Shown here one piece after another: positions 7,254-13,619 of a stretch of DNA of 17,396 nucleotides (position 1 is its first letter; each line of letters starts with the position of its first letter). The stretch is taken from NCBI GenBank assembly GCA_021828085.1, contig JAKATE010000026.1, positions 1 through 17,396 on the forward strand, written 5' to 3'. A program made the position numbers and the translations under genes. Source of the DNA: Thermoplasmata archaeon. GTDB taxonomy: Archaea; Thermoplasmatota; Thermoplasmata; Lutacidiplasmatales; UBA184. Under the pieces are notes generated by a model that saw only the letters and a program-made list of their open reading frames with translations, did not search any database and was not told where the DNA came from.

Positions 7254-7296
7254 GCACGGAGGCGGGGCCCACCACGAACGCCACGAGCCTCCGTGC
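7254..7296. repeat. 10-bp stem hairpin 3 of the intergenic region
   Basis: GCACGGAGGC (7254-7263) and GCCTCCGTGC (7287-7296) are exact reverse complements separated by 23 nt. This is the longest perfect stem in the 281-nt region between the PH-like gene and the toroid gene. No known RNA family (tRNA, SRP, RNase P) is recognised. Confidence 0.5.
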
Positions 7297-7360
7297 TCGA
7301 ACGTCGTCGACCCGGGCGCCCCCTCCGTACCTGGACGGTGGGTCGGAGGCCTGGCTCCCC

Positions 7361-7370
7361 AAGATTATCT
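7361..7370 (+). promoter_or_regulatory. Weak TATA-like element before the toroid gene
   Basis: AAGATTATCT is the only AT-rich patch in the region and lies about 16 nt before ATG 7382 and 28 nt before the in-frame ATG 7394. If it is the TATA box, the second ATG would match leaderless spacing better. Confidence 0.3.
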
Positions 7371-7381
7371 TCTGACCCCCG

Positions 7382-8314
7382 ATGGTGAAGAGTATGGCCC
7401 CCGGCAAGGTCTTGGACTGGCTTCTCGAACCCGAAGAGCCCTCGGTAAGGTACCTCACGCTCACGCGCGTGCTGGGGAAGAGCAAGGGCGACCCGGAAGT
7501 TCGGGCCGCCCGGAAGCGGATCCCCCAGACCGGCTGGGCGGCCTCCATCCTGGCCCGGCGCGACCCCGCCGGGTGGTGGGTCCGGGACTGGTCGCATTTC
7601 AGCCCCAGCTACACCTCCACCACCTGGATGATGGTCGTGCTCTCGGACCTGGGGCTCTCCCGCGAAACCCGCGTGGTCGAGGAATCCGCTCAGCTCTGGA
7701 TGGGGATGAAGCCCCTTCGCTACGGGGCCACGGTCCACCCGGGGGTGGAGCCGCACTACTGCTCGCTGGGCATGGGCGCGGCGGCGCTCGTCCGCCTGGG
7801 GTACGGGGAGGACCCGCGCGTCCGACGGGCGCTCGATTGGATCGTGGAGAAGCAGCATCCGCTCGGAGGCTGGTCCCACTTCGGCAGCGGCCGGAACCTC
7901 GACGCCTGGCAGGGGCTGGGCGCGCTCGCCAGCCTCCCTCGAGAGGAACGGAGCGCCTCGATGCAACGGGCGGCGGAGCTCGGCGCCGAGTTCTTCCTGG
8001 AGAGGGAGCTCCATCGGCAGGGACCCCGTTACGAACCCTGGTTCCGGTTCCACTCTCCGGTCTTCTACTTCTACGACCTCCTGGTGGGGCTCGAGCTGCT
8101 GACGGCTCTCGGGTACGGGAGCGACCCGAGGCTCCGCTCGGCGCTCGAGCTGCTCGAAAGGAAGCGCCGGCCCGACGGGAGATGGAACCTCGACGCGGTC
8201 CACCCCGACGTCCTCCACCCGTTCAACGACAAGCCCTTCTCGCTCGAGAAGGCGGGAGCGCCGAGCAAGCTCATCACCCTCCGCGCGCTCGCCGTCCTCG
8301 CCGCGGTGAACTGA
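7382..8314 (+). CDS. Squalene-cyclase/prenyltransferase-like alpha/alpha-toroid protein
   Basis: This 310-residue protein (ATG 7394 is an alternative, four residues shorter) belongs to a family often misnamed nitrogen fixation protein NifH, which has the alpha/alpha-toroid fold of terpene cyclases. Family marks are WLLEPEEPSVRYLTLTRVLG (13-32), SPSYTSTTWMMVVLSDLG, an MGAAALVRLGYGEDPRVRRA helix pair, and QW-like turns GWSHFGSG and KRRPDGRWNLD. The reaction is unknown. I see neither the DxDD motif of squalene-hopene cyclases nor a signal peptide, so cyclase activity should not be assumed. It has nothing in common with nitrogenase reductase. It stands alone between a structured intergenic region and a convergent ABC exporter. 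Confidence 0.75.
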   Translation: MVKSMAPGKVLDWLLEPEEPSVRYLTLTRVLGKSKGDPEVRAARKRIPQTGWAASILARRDPAGWWVRDWSHFSPSYTSTTWMMVVLSDLGLSRETRVVEESAQLWMGMKPLRYGATVHPGVEPHYCSLGMGAAALVRLGYGEDPRVRRALDWIVEKQHPLGGWSHFGSGRNLDAWQGLGALASLPREERSASMQRAAELGAEFFLERELHRQGPRYEPWFRFHSPVFYFYDLLVGLELLTALGYGSDPRLRSALELLERKRRPDGRWNLDAVHPDVLHPFNDKPFSLEKAGAPSKLITLRALAVLAAVN

Positions 8315-8325
8315 GCTCCGCGCTC

Positions 8326-8343
8326 GCGCCCCCCCGGGGGCGC
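8326..8343. terminator. GC hairpin between convergent genes (possible terminator)
   Basis: GCGCCCCC (8326-8333) and GGGGGCGC (8336-8343) form an 8-bp stem, 11 nt after the toroid gene stop. A second inverted repeat, CGATCG-CTCC-CGATCG, lies at 8367-8382. Both lie in the 135-nt gap before the convergent permease gene. No T-run follows on either strand, so a terminator role is only positional inference. Confidence 0.35.
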
Positions 8344-8449
8344 TGTCCCTCGCCGGACCCCTGCCCCGATCGCTCCCGATCGCGGAACGAAGGACGGGGG
8401 AGGGTTCTGACCGTTCATGACGCGTCGGGCCTTCCCGGCGACGCGCCCC

Positions 8450-9310
8450 TCAGTAGGTCGCGAGCGTGCCGTCGACCCGGACCTTCTTGAGCGTCCAGCG
8501 GAAGAAGAGCACCCCGAGCGGGATGGTCAGGACCGTGTAGAAGACCATCCAGAGAAGGTCCCCTCCGATCGACGCGAAGCCCTGCCCGGCGAGGAGGGTC
8601 GCGCGCACCGCGTTGAGACCGAAGGTCAGCGGGATGAGGTAGCTCACATACTGGAGCCCGTGCGGAAGGTAGCTCACGGGGAAGAAGACCCCGCCGAAGA
8701 GCTGCGTGTAGAGCGTGAAGAACAGCGCCACCGGGTTGCCCTGCTTGAGCCACATGATGAACGAGCTCGCGATGATCGCCATCCCCATGTTGCTCGCCAC
8801 CAGCAGGATGACCGAGACGGTGAGCGGGAGGACGGCCACGTGGTAGACCACCCCGAGGAAGCCCGCCCCGACGCCCAGGATGACCCCCATGGCGATCAGG
8901 TTGAGCATGATGCTGAACGGCGTCGAGTAGGCGAGGACCGCGGAGGGGGAGGTGGGGGAGAGCATCAGGTGCTCGAGCGTCCCCATCATCTGCTCGTTGC
9001 GGATGCGCTGGGCGAGGAAGCCGTAGAGGTTCGTCACGAAGCCCTGGAAGGCAAGTCCCACCACGAAGAACGCCACGTAGCCGGCCGGGTTGCCCGCGAA
9101 CGGAGAGCTCGTCGAGCTGCTGGTGAGGTAGCCGGCGAGCAGGAAGTAGAAGAAGACCGGGACGACCCAGCCCACGGCGGTGAGCACGGCCTGGGCCGGG
9201 TAGCTCATCCAGACCGCCCAGCCCCTCAGGAAGGTGAAGAGGTACGTCTTGCGCAGAAGGCTGCGGAGGCTCGAGCTCGGGAAGGACGGGGAGACGCTCT
9301 CGCCGCTCAC
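8450..9310 (-). CDS. ABC-2 type exporter permease
   Basis: This 286-residue membrane protein has about six hydrophobic segments, near residues 38-60, 77-100, 129-153, 158-184, 193-213 and 250-271. Between the second and third lies IRNEQMMGTLEHLMLSP (103-119), the cytoplasmic element typical of ABC-2 permeases that contacts the ATPase. Start GTG 9310 overlaps the ATPase stop by 4 nt (GTGA), and GGTGA a few nt upstream can act as a Shine-Dalgarno, so the two proteins are made together. ABC-2 systems usually export drugs, lipids or polysaccharides; the substrate cannot be told from this sequence. The frame continues upstream of the GTG only as a shadow of the ATPase gene. Confidence 0.88.
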   Translation of the reverse strand: MSGESVSPSFPSSSLRSLLRKTYLFTFLRGWAVWMSYPAQAVLTAVGWVVPVFFYFLLAGYLTSSSTSSPFAGNPAGYVAFFVVGLAFQGFVTNLYGFLAQRIRNEQMMGTLEHLMLSPTSPSAVLAYSTPFSIMLNLIAMGVILGVGAGFLGVVYHVAVLPLTVSVILLVASNMGMAIIASSFIMWLKQGNPVALFFTLYTQLFGGVFFPVSYLPHGLQYVSYLIPLTFGLNAVRATLLAGQGFASIGGDLLWMVFYTVLTIPLGVLFFRWTLKKVRVDGTLATY

Positions 9311-10320
9311 GAGCTCACCCCCTCGGGGGGGGTCGCCGAGCTGTCGATCCCGCCGAGGAACTCCTCCTCCAGGTCGACCGGCTTGAGATCGACCTCCTCC
9401 ACGCGGAGCCCGATCGCCAGGAGGCTTTCGAGCAGCTGGGGGACCGTGACCGTTCCCTCGAGCAGGACCCGGAGGATGGTCCGCTGGCCGCGCTCGGTCA
9501 CCTGGAAGGACTCCCCCACCTGGGTGCGCAGCGGTTCGCGCGTCTGGACCGCATGGAGGACCTCCTCCGGCGTGTCGCGCAGGAGGAAGCGGGCGATGCG
9601 CAGGGGCTCGGACCCCGCCCCGACGGAGTTCACCGGGGTGAGCCTTCCCGCGGCCATCTTCCCCACCCTGTCGGCCAGCCGCTCCACGTCGAGGAGGTTG
9701 TTGGCGCTGAGCACCACCGTCTGCCCCCGTCGGCGGCACTCCTCCGCCACGAGGTTGCGGATCTCCTCGGAGGAGAGCGGGTCGAGGCTGCTGGTGGGCT
9801 CGTCCAGGAGCAGGAGCGGGGTCTCCAGGAGGAAGGCGCGGACGAAGGCGAGCTTCCGCTGCATCCCGGTGCTGTAGGTCCGGTAGTCCCGGTCCATGGC
9901 CCGGTCCAGGTTGAGCTTCCGAACGAGCGGACGGGCCCGGCGCTCCACCTCGGCCCGGTCCAGGCCGTAGAGCCCCGCGAAGTAGCGCAGGTTCTGCCAG
10001 CCGGTCAGGCGGTAGTAGAACGACCGCTCCGAGTTCGTCACGAGGGCGAGCGAGGCGCGGACCTTCTCCTCCTCCCGGCGCAGGTCGTGGCCCAGGATGC
10101 GGACCTCTCCCGAGGTGGGGAGGAGCAGCGTGGAGAGGATCTTGATGAGCGTGGTCTTCCCCGCGCCGTTCGCCCCGATGAGCCCATAGATCTCTCCCCG
10201 TCCGATGGTGAGCTCCACGTGGTCCACGGCGAGGCACTCGGGGACCGACGGGGCGAACAGGTAGCCACGATGGCCCTCAAAGCGCTTGACGAGCTGGTGG
10301 ATCTCTATCGCAGGTTCCAT
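9307..10320 (-). CDS. ABC transporter ATP-binding protein (ABC-2/NatA-like)
   Basis: The 337-residue ATPase powers the adjoining permease. Walker A is GANGAGKTT (49-57), the signature is STGMQ (150-154, in place of LSGGQ) and Walker B is LLLLDEPTSSLD (169-180). The Q-loop region reads TNSERSFYYRLTG, a variant known in this subfamily, with no Gln at the usual place. The switch position reads VVLSANN (202-208) instead of a TTH-type sequence, so the usual His is Asn207. A C-terminal extension of about 100 residues (235-337) follows the nucleotide-binding domain, as in other ABC-2 ATPases. ATG 10320 lies about 30 nt from a TATA-like box. The substrate is unknown, and the missing His makes hydrolysis efficiency uncertain. 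Confidence 0.88.
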   Translation of the reverse strand: MEPAIEIHQLVKRFEGHRGYLFAPSVPECLAVDHVELTIGRGEIYGLIGANGAGKTTLIKILSTLLLPTSGEVRILGHDLRREEEKVRASLALVTNSERSFYYRLTGWQNLRYFAGLYGLDRAEVERRARPLVRKLNLDRAMDRDYRTYSTGMQRKLAFVRAFLLETPLLLLDEPTSSLDPLSSEEIRNLVAEECRRRGQTVVLSANNLLDVERLADRVGKMAAGRLTPVNSVGAGSEPLRIARFLLRDTPEEVLHAVQTREPLRTQVGESFQVTERGQRTILRVLLEGTVTVPQLLESLLAIGLRVEEVDLKPVDLEEEFLGGIDSSATPPEGVSS

Positions 10321-10347
10321 GCACGGGCCCTGGGGCAGGCCGGTCCG

Positions 10348-10353
10348 CTTATA
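10348..10353 (-). promoter_or_regulatory. TATA box of the ABC exporter operon
   Basis: TATAAG on the minus strand lies about 31 nt before ATG 10320, preceded by purine-rich GGAGGAACG that could serve as a BRE. It drives ATPase plus permease, in the 63-nt gap after the Nudix gene. Confidence 0.6.
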
Positions 10354-10383
10354 CCGTTCCTCCGGCGCGCGATCGCGGCCCCC

Positions 10384-11019
10384 TCAACGTCCGCGCGTCC
10401 CTGGAGCGGGGAGCCCTAGGGCCGGGACCCGGCTCCCCACCTCCGAGAGCACCCGTGCGGAGAATCCCCAGATCCATCGCCCTTCGAAGAGGAACCCGGG
10501 GTAGTCCGGCCAGCGCCCCCGCAGCGCCGCGGGCGGGGTGGAGTGGGGCTCAAGCTCGGGAAGAGGGGCCCAGAAGACCTCGGCCACCTCCTGCGGGGAG
10601 CGGGGAGCCAGCCCCCGGCCGTCGTCGGCCAGAACGGCCAGATAGGCGGAGACGCGCATCTCGCGATGGTTCCCCGGGCGGAGGGTCACAAGGTGGTACG
10701 GGGCGGAGACCAGGGTCGAGCCGTCGAGACCCACCTCCTCCCGGGCCTCCCGGAGGGCGGTCTCCCGGGAATCGGAATCGGTGGGGTCGCGGCGGCCTCC
10801 CGGGAAGGCGACCTGGCCGGACCAGGGGTCCGTCTCGCGCTCGGCGCGCCGGATGAAGAGGACCTCCATCCCGCGCGACGAGGGCCGGAGAAGGGCGAGA
10901 ACGGCCGCGGAATAGTCCGGGGGAGGCGGGGGAGCACTGGCGGTCGCCAGCGCCTCTCGGACCCACCGGTCGATCTCCGGCGGGGGAGCGCCGCGGTCGG
11001 GACCCGTCCGCGTTTCCAT
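10384..11019 (-). CDS. Nudix hydrolase, CoA pyrophosphatase-like
   Basis: The 211-residue protein carries the signature that precedes the Nudix box in the CoA pyrophosphatase (NUDT7/8, YeaB) group: VLFIRRAERETDPWSGQVAF (53-72), then PGGRRDP, then the box core REAREEVGL (90-98) with metal-binding Glu residues. Members cleave CoA or its derivatives to 4'-phosphopantetheine and 3',5'-ADP, or remove oxidised CoA. The C-terminal part contains DYPGFLFEGRWIWGFSARVL, also typical. ATG 11019 is chosen because a TATA-like box lies 27 nt upstream and homology starts shortly after; the open frame runs 33 codons further but crosses that promoter. No signal or membrane segment. The ABC exporter downstream has its own promoter, so no link is implied. 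Confidence 0.85.
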   Translation of the reverse strand: METRTGPDRGAPPPEIDRWVREALATASAPPPPPDYSAAVLALLRPSSRGMEVLFIRRAERETDPWSGQVAFPGGRRDPTDSDSRETALREAREEVGLDGSTLVSAPYHLVTLRPGNHREMRVSAYLAVLADDGRGLAPRSPQEVAEVFWAPLPELEPHSTPPAALRGRWPDYPGFLFEGRWIWGFSARVLSEVGSRVPALGLPAPGTRGR

Positions 11020-11042
11020 GGCTGGAAGCAGGCGGGGAGCAG

Positions 11043-11049
11043 AGTTAAG
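11043..11049 (-). promoter_or_regulatory. TATA-like box of the Nudix gene
   Basis: CTTAACT on the minus strand is centred about 27 nt before ATG 11019, which fits a leaderless transcript and supports that start over the longer frame. Confidence 0.5.
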
Positions 11050-11108
11050 CCCGGGGGGCCAACCGCTCCGGGGAGGGTACCGTCCAAGGAAACGACGGTC
11101 TCCCCCCC

Positions 11109-11122
11109 CATAATCCATATGA
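11109..11122 (+). promoter_or_regulatory. AT-rich promoter element before the DUF929 gene
   Basis: CATAATCCATATGA lies 32-45 nt before ATG 11154. Either CATAAT or CATATGA could be the TATA box; the second would put initiation about 10 nt before the start codon. Confidence 0.45.
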
Positions 11123-11153
11123 GGCGGTCCTGTCTCGAAACCGGTCGAGCGGC

Positions 11154-12314
11154 ATGACCGACTGGGACCGGGTGGAACGCCTGCGCTCGAAGGGATGGGA
11201 CTGGAGCGCGATCGCGGCCGACCCCACGGTGCAATACACCGCCCCGGAGGGCGCGGGGGACCCCGGCCGTGCGCTCAAGGCGCTCTACTTCCAGCGGCGC
11301 TCCACGCGGAAGGCCTCGAACGGCTCCGACCGGAAGTCCAGCCGGGCATCGGAGGAGCAGGAGAAGAAGCGAGCGAAGAGCCTTCGTGCCCGCGCTCCCT
11401 TCATCGGTCTCCTCATCGCCTTCGCGGCAGGGTTCTGGATCCTCTTCGGGAGGACGGTCGCCACCTCGCTCCTCGTGCTCCTCCCGCTGATCTACGTCGC
11501 GATCGCCCTCGCCTTCGGCCTCATCGTCTTCGGCGTGGGGCTGGTCCTGGGTGGCCGGGGGATCTCCGGGGGCTGGCGGAAGGCCATCGCGGTGAGCCTG
11601 GTGGTCGCGCTCCTCGTGACCGGGGTGGGTGCCCTGGCCGCGTACTCGACGGGGATCCCTAACCTCAACCCGAACACGACGAGCCAGCCCGGGAACGGAC
11701 AGGGGAGCTGGGTCTCCGCCAGCAACCCCCTGTGGACCAGCAACGGCCTTCCCGTCTTCTTCTTCGCCGGCTCCATCGCCTGCCCGTTCTGCTCCGCCTC
11801 CAGTTGGGCGATGTACGGTGCGCTGAGCGCGTTCGGGACCCTGGGGGGGGTCACCTTCTACCACTCCAACCCCGCCGACGTCTACCCCAACACCCCTGAG
11901 GTCGATCTGAGCTCTGTCACCTATACCTCCTCCTACCTCTCCTTGCAGATCGCGGAGGGGACCGACGACAGCCAGATCACGGTGCCGGCCCTGACCCCGA
12001 TCCAGAACGCGTACTTCCAGACCTATGATGGCACCGGGGGCGTACCCTTCAACGTGGTCGGTGGCATCTACATCCACACGGGGAGCCTCGTCGATCCCAC
12101 GGTCCTCTCCCCCGGCGGGACCGCGCTCACCACGAGCCAGGTCCAGAACGACATCGCGAGCGGGACCGGAAGCGTCTACCAGGCGATCTACTCCGCCCAG
12201 ATCTACCTGGAGGCCTACTTCGTGAAGGCCGACCAGAAGGCCGGGATCAACCCCCCCTCCGCCGTGCTCGGGGATTCCGCCGTGATGAGCATCGTCGCCC
12301 AGATCTCGGGCTGA
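11154..12314 (+). CDS. Membrane-anchored DUF929 thioredoxin-fold-like protein (CPFC)
   Basis: The protein has 386 residues. An N-terminal cytoplasmic part (1-80) is basic and coiled-coil-like near 60-80. Three hydrophobic segments follow (about 82-99, 102-132, 143-163), then an extracytoplasmic DUF929 domain. Family marks are IACPFCSASSWAMYGALSAF (208-227), YPNTPEVDL and VTYTSSYLSLQ (255-265), plus GVPFNVVGG (296-304), whose Pro sits where a cis-Pro would be expected. The CPFC pair C210/C213 gives a plausible redox-active site. The VKOR gene begins 11 nt later, so the natural reading is that VKOR reoxidises this protein, which then introduces disulfides into exported substrates. The family assignment is strong; the redox role is inferred, since DUF929 has no settled function. 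Confidence 0.85.
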   Translation: MTDWDRVERLRSKGWDWSAIAADPTVQYTAPEGAGDPGRALKALYFQRRSTRKASNGSDRKSSRASEEQEKKRAKSLRARAPFIGLLIAFAAGFWILFGRTVATSLLVLLPLIYVAIALAFGLIVFGVGLVLGGRGISGGWRKAIAVSLVVALLVTGVGALAAYSTGIPNLNPNTTSQPGNGQGSWVSASNPLWTSNGLPVFFFAGSIACPFCSASSWAMYGALSAFGTLGGVTFYHSNPADVYPNTPEVDLSSVTYTSSYLSLQIAEGTDDSQITVPALTPIQNAYFQTYDGTGGVPFNVVGGIYIHTGSLVDPTVLSPGGTALTTSQVQNDIASGTGSVYQAIYSAQIYLEAYFVKADQKAGINPPSAVLGDSAVMSIVAQISG

Positions 12315-12317
12315 GGT
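12313..12317 (+). promoter_or_regulatory. Shine-Dalgarno of the VKOR gene
   Basis: GAGGT overlaps the DUF929 stop codon and lies 8 nt before GTG 12326. It supports the GTG start and co-translation from one transcript. Confidence 0.5.
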
Positions 12318-12325
12318 CCGGAACC

Positions 12326-12805
12326 GTGGCCGACGCCAAAGTGGTCCACCGGCTGTTGCTCTTCCTCATCCTTGTGGGCCTCGCCTTCAGCCTGTATGCG
12401 ACCCTGGAGACGCTCGACCCCGCGCTCCAGGCCACCTGCTCGGTGAACTCCTACCTCTCCTGCCAGGCCGTGGACAGCAGCGGCTTCACCCACACCGGCC
12501 CCATCCCGGACTGGGCCATCGGGGTCGGCGGCTTCCTGCTCCTTCTCCTGCTCGACCTCGCCCTCCTGCGGACCTTCGAGGTCCGCTGGCTCAACGCCGT
12601 CACGGTCGTGGCCGCGCTCGGGGTGGTCACCGCGGTCTATCTGGGCTCCATCGAGCTCTTCGTGATCAAGGCGATCTGCCCGATCTGCCTCGGGGCGTAC
12701 CTCTCCGGGGTCGCGGTCCTCCTGGTCGCGCTCTGGCTCCGACGCATCCGGGCCAGCGCCGAACCCGAGCGTGCCCCGTCCCGCGTCTCGGGCGAGACAG
12801 CTTAA
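12326..12805 (+). CDS. Vitamin K epoxide reductase (VKOR)-family protein
   Basis: VKOR-family proteins reoxidise a thioredoxin-like partner and pass electrons to a quinone. The 159-residue protein has four membrane segments (about 9-26, 64-82, 89-108, 113-138). The active-site pair is C118-P-I-C121 near the start of the last segment, and the loop cysteines are C38 and C46, the same eight-residue separation as the loop pair in characterised VKORs. All four essential cysteines are therefore present. GTG 12326 has GAGGT upstream. There is no fused thioredoxin domain; the adjacent DUF929 protein probably fills that role. It ends with TAA, which is also part of the next gene's TATA-like box. Confidence 0.92.
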   Translation: MADAKVVHRLLLFLILVGLAFSLYATLETLDPALQATCSVNSYLSCQAVDSSGFTHTGPIPDWAIGVGGFLLLLLLDLALLRTFEVRWLNAVTVVAALGVVTAVYLGSIELFVIKAICPICLGAYLSGVAVLLVALWLRRIRASAEPERAPSRVSGETA

Positions 12806-12808
12806 GAG
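12801..12808 (+). promoter_or_regulatory. TATA-like box of the CobY-like gene, overlapping the VKOR stop codon
   Basis: CTTAAGAG is centred about 29 nt before ATG 12834, and its TAA is the stop codon of VKOR. This supports ATG 12834 rather than the longer frame starting inside VKOR. Confidence 0.5.
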
Positions 12809-12833
12809 CCCCCTCCGCACCTTCCTTCCTTTG

Positions 12834-13544
12834 ATGGTCGCAGTGGACCCCGTCCGGGAGGGACCCCGGCGGGTCGGGATCCTCCTGAGCGCTGGCGCTC
12901 CCGGGGCGAGCTCCGCGGACCGCCCGGAGGTCCCCCTCCTTCCGCTCGGGGAGGAGCTCGTCCTGGAACGCCTGCGCTCGTCCCTCCTCTCCGCGGGCCT
13001 CGACGAGGCGGTCGTCGCGACGAGCCCCCAGACCCCCGAGACCTCCCGCTATTGCCAGGAACACTCGATCCCCTGGGTGGCCGTTCCGGGCGAGGGGTAC
13101 CCGGCCGACGTCGCGAAGCTGGCGACCCGCTTCCCCCGGTTCCTCACGGTGCGGGCGGACCGGCCGTTCCTCCGCCCGGGGACCCTGGCCCCCTTCGTGA
13201 AGCGCGCGGTCTCGGGCGTAGGGGGGCGGCTCACCGGGATCCTCCCCGAGGCCCTGTTCTCGGGCCGGCAGCCGCGGCCCCCCGTTTGGCCCCATGAGCT
13301 CCCCGGGCTCGGCCGCTGCCGGGAGGCGGGCATCGAAGCGTACGACGGGGAGCCCTCCGGCCCGGCGGAGCCCTTCCTCTTCCTCGACCCCTGGCTCGCG
13401 GTCCGGGTCCGGGGGGACCTGGACCGTCGGCTCCTTGCGGAGTGGGCGAGGGGGTGCGACCGAGGGGACCCCGCTCCCGGATCCTCCCCGGAGCCGGGCC
13501 TCTCCGGCCCGCAGGCCCGCAAGATGGGCCGCGCCACGAGCTGA
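12834..13544 (+). CDS. CobY-like nucleotidyltransferase, motif degenerate
   Basis: The 236-residue protein resembles archaeal CobY (GTP:adenosylcobinamide-phosphate guanylyltransferase, late cobalamin synthesis). Matching parts are VATSPQTPET (61-70), followed by VPGEGYPADVAKLATRFPRF (84-103), TVRAD (105-109) where CobY has its aspartate, and PFLFLDPWLAVRVRGDLDR near 180-198. The N-terminal nucleotide loop is poor: LLSAGAPGASSADRPEVPLL (17-36) stands where the family has a GGxGTRMG...KPL-type sequence, so the second Gly, the Arg and the Lys are lost. The tail after about 205 is Pro/Gly-rich and unrelated. No cobalamin gene is nearby. It may be an active variant with another substrate or an inactive relative. 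ATG 12834 is chosen on TATA spacing. Confidence 0.6.
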   Translation: MVAVDPVREGPRRVGILLSAGAPGASSADRPEVPLLPLGEELVLERLRSSLLSAGLDEAVVATSPQTPETSRYCQEHSIPWVAVPGEGYPADVAKLATRFPRFLTVRADRPFLRPGTLAPFVKRAVSGVGGRLTGILPEALFSGRQPRPPVWPHELPGLGRCREAGIEAYDGEPSGPAEPFLFLDPWLAVRVRGDLDRRLLAEWARGCDRGDPAPGSSPEPGLSGPQARKMGRATS

Positions 13545-13619
13545 GGAGCAGCCCCCGGACCCCCGGAGAGCTCCACCGGCGAAAGGCCGCGACAGGGGAA
13601 GGATCGGGGCCGGGCTCTC

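Noticed and set aside
7101..7381. tRNA, SRP RNA or RNase P RNA in the structured intergenic region
   Set aside because: No T-loop GTTCRA-type sequence with matching stems, no SRP domain IV motif and no RNase P core motif could be found on either strand by eye.
7382..8314. Nitrogenase reductase NifH, a name this family often carries
   Set aside because: It has no P-loop or 4Fe-4S cysteines; the sequence is an all-helical toroid.
8417..9877. A 486-codon plus-strand frame rich in His, Glu and Arg
   Set aside because: It is antisense to the permease and ATPase genes. The charged composition is what membrane-protein codons give when read backwards.
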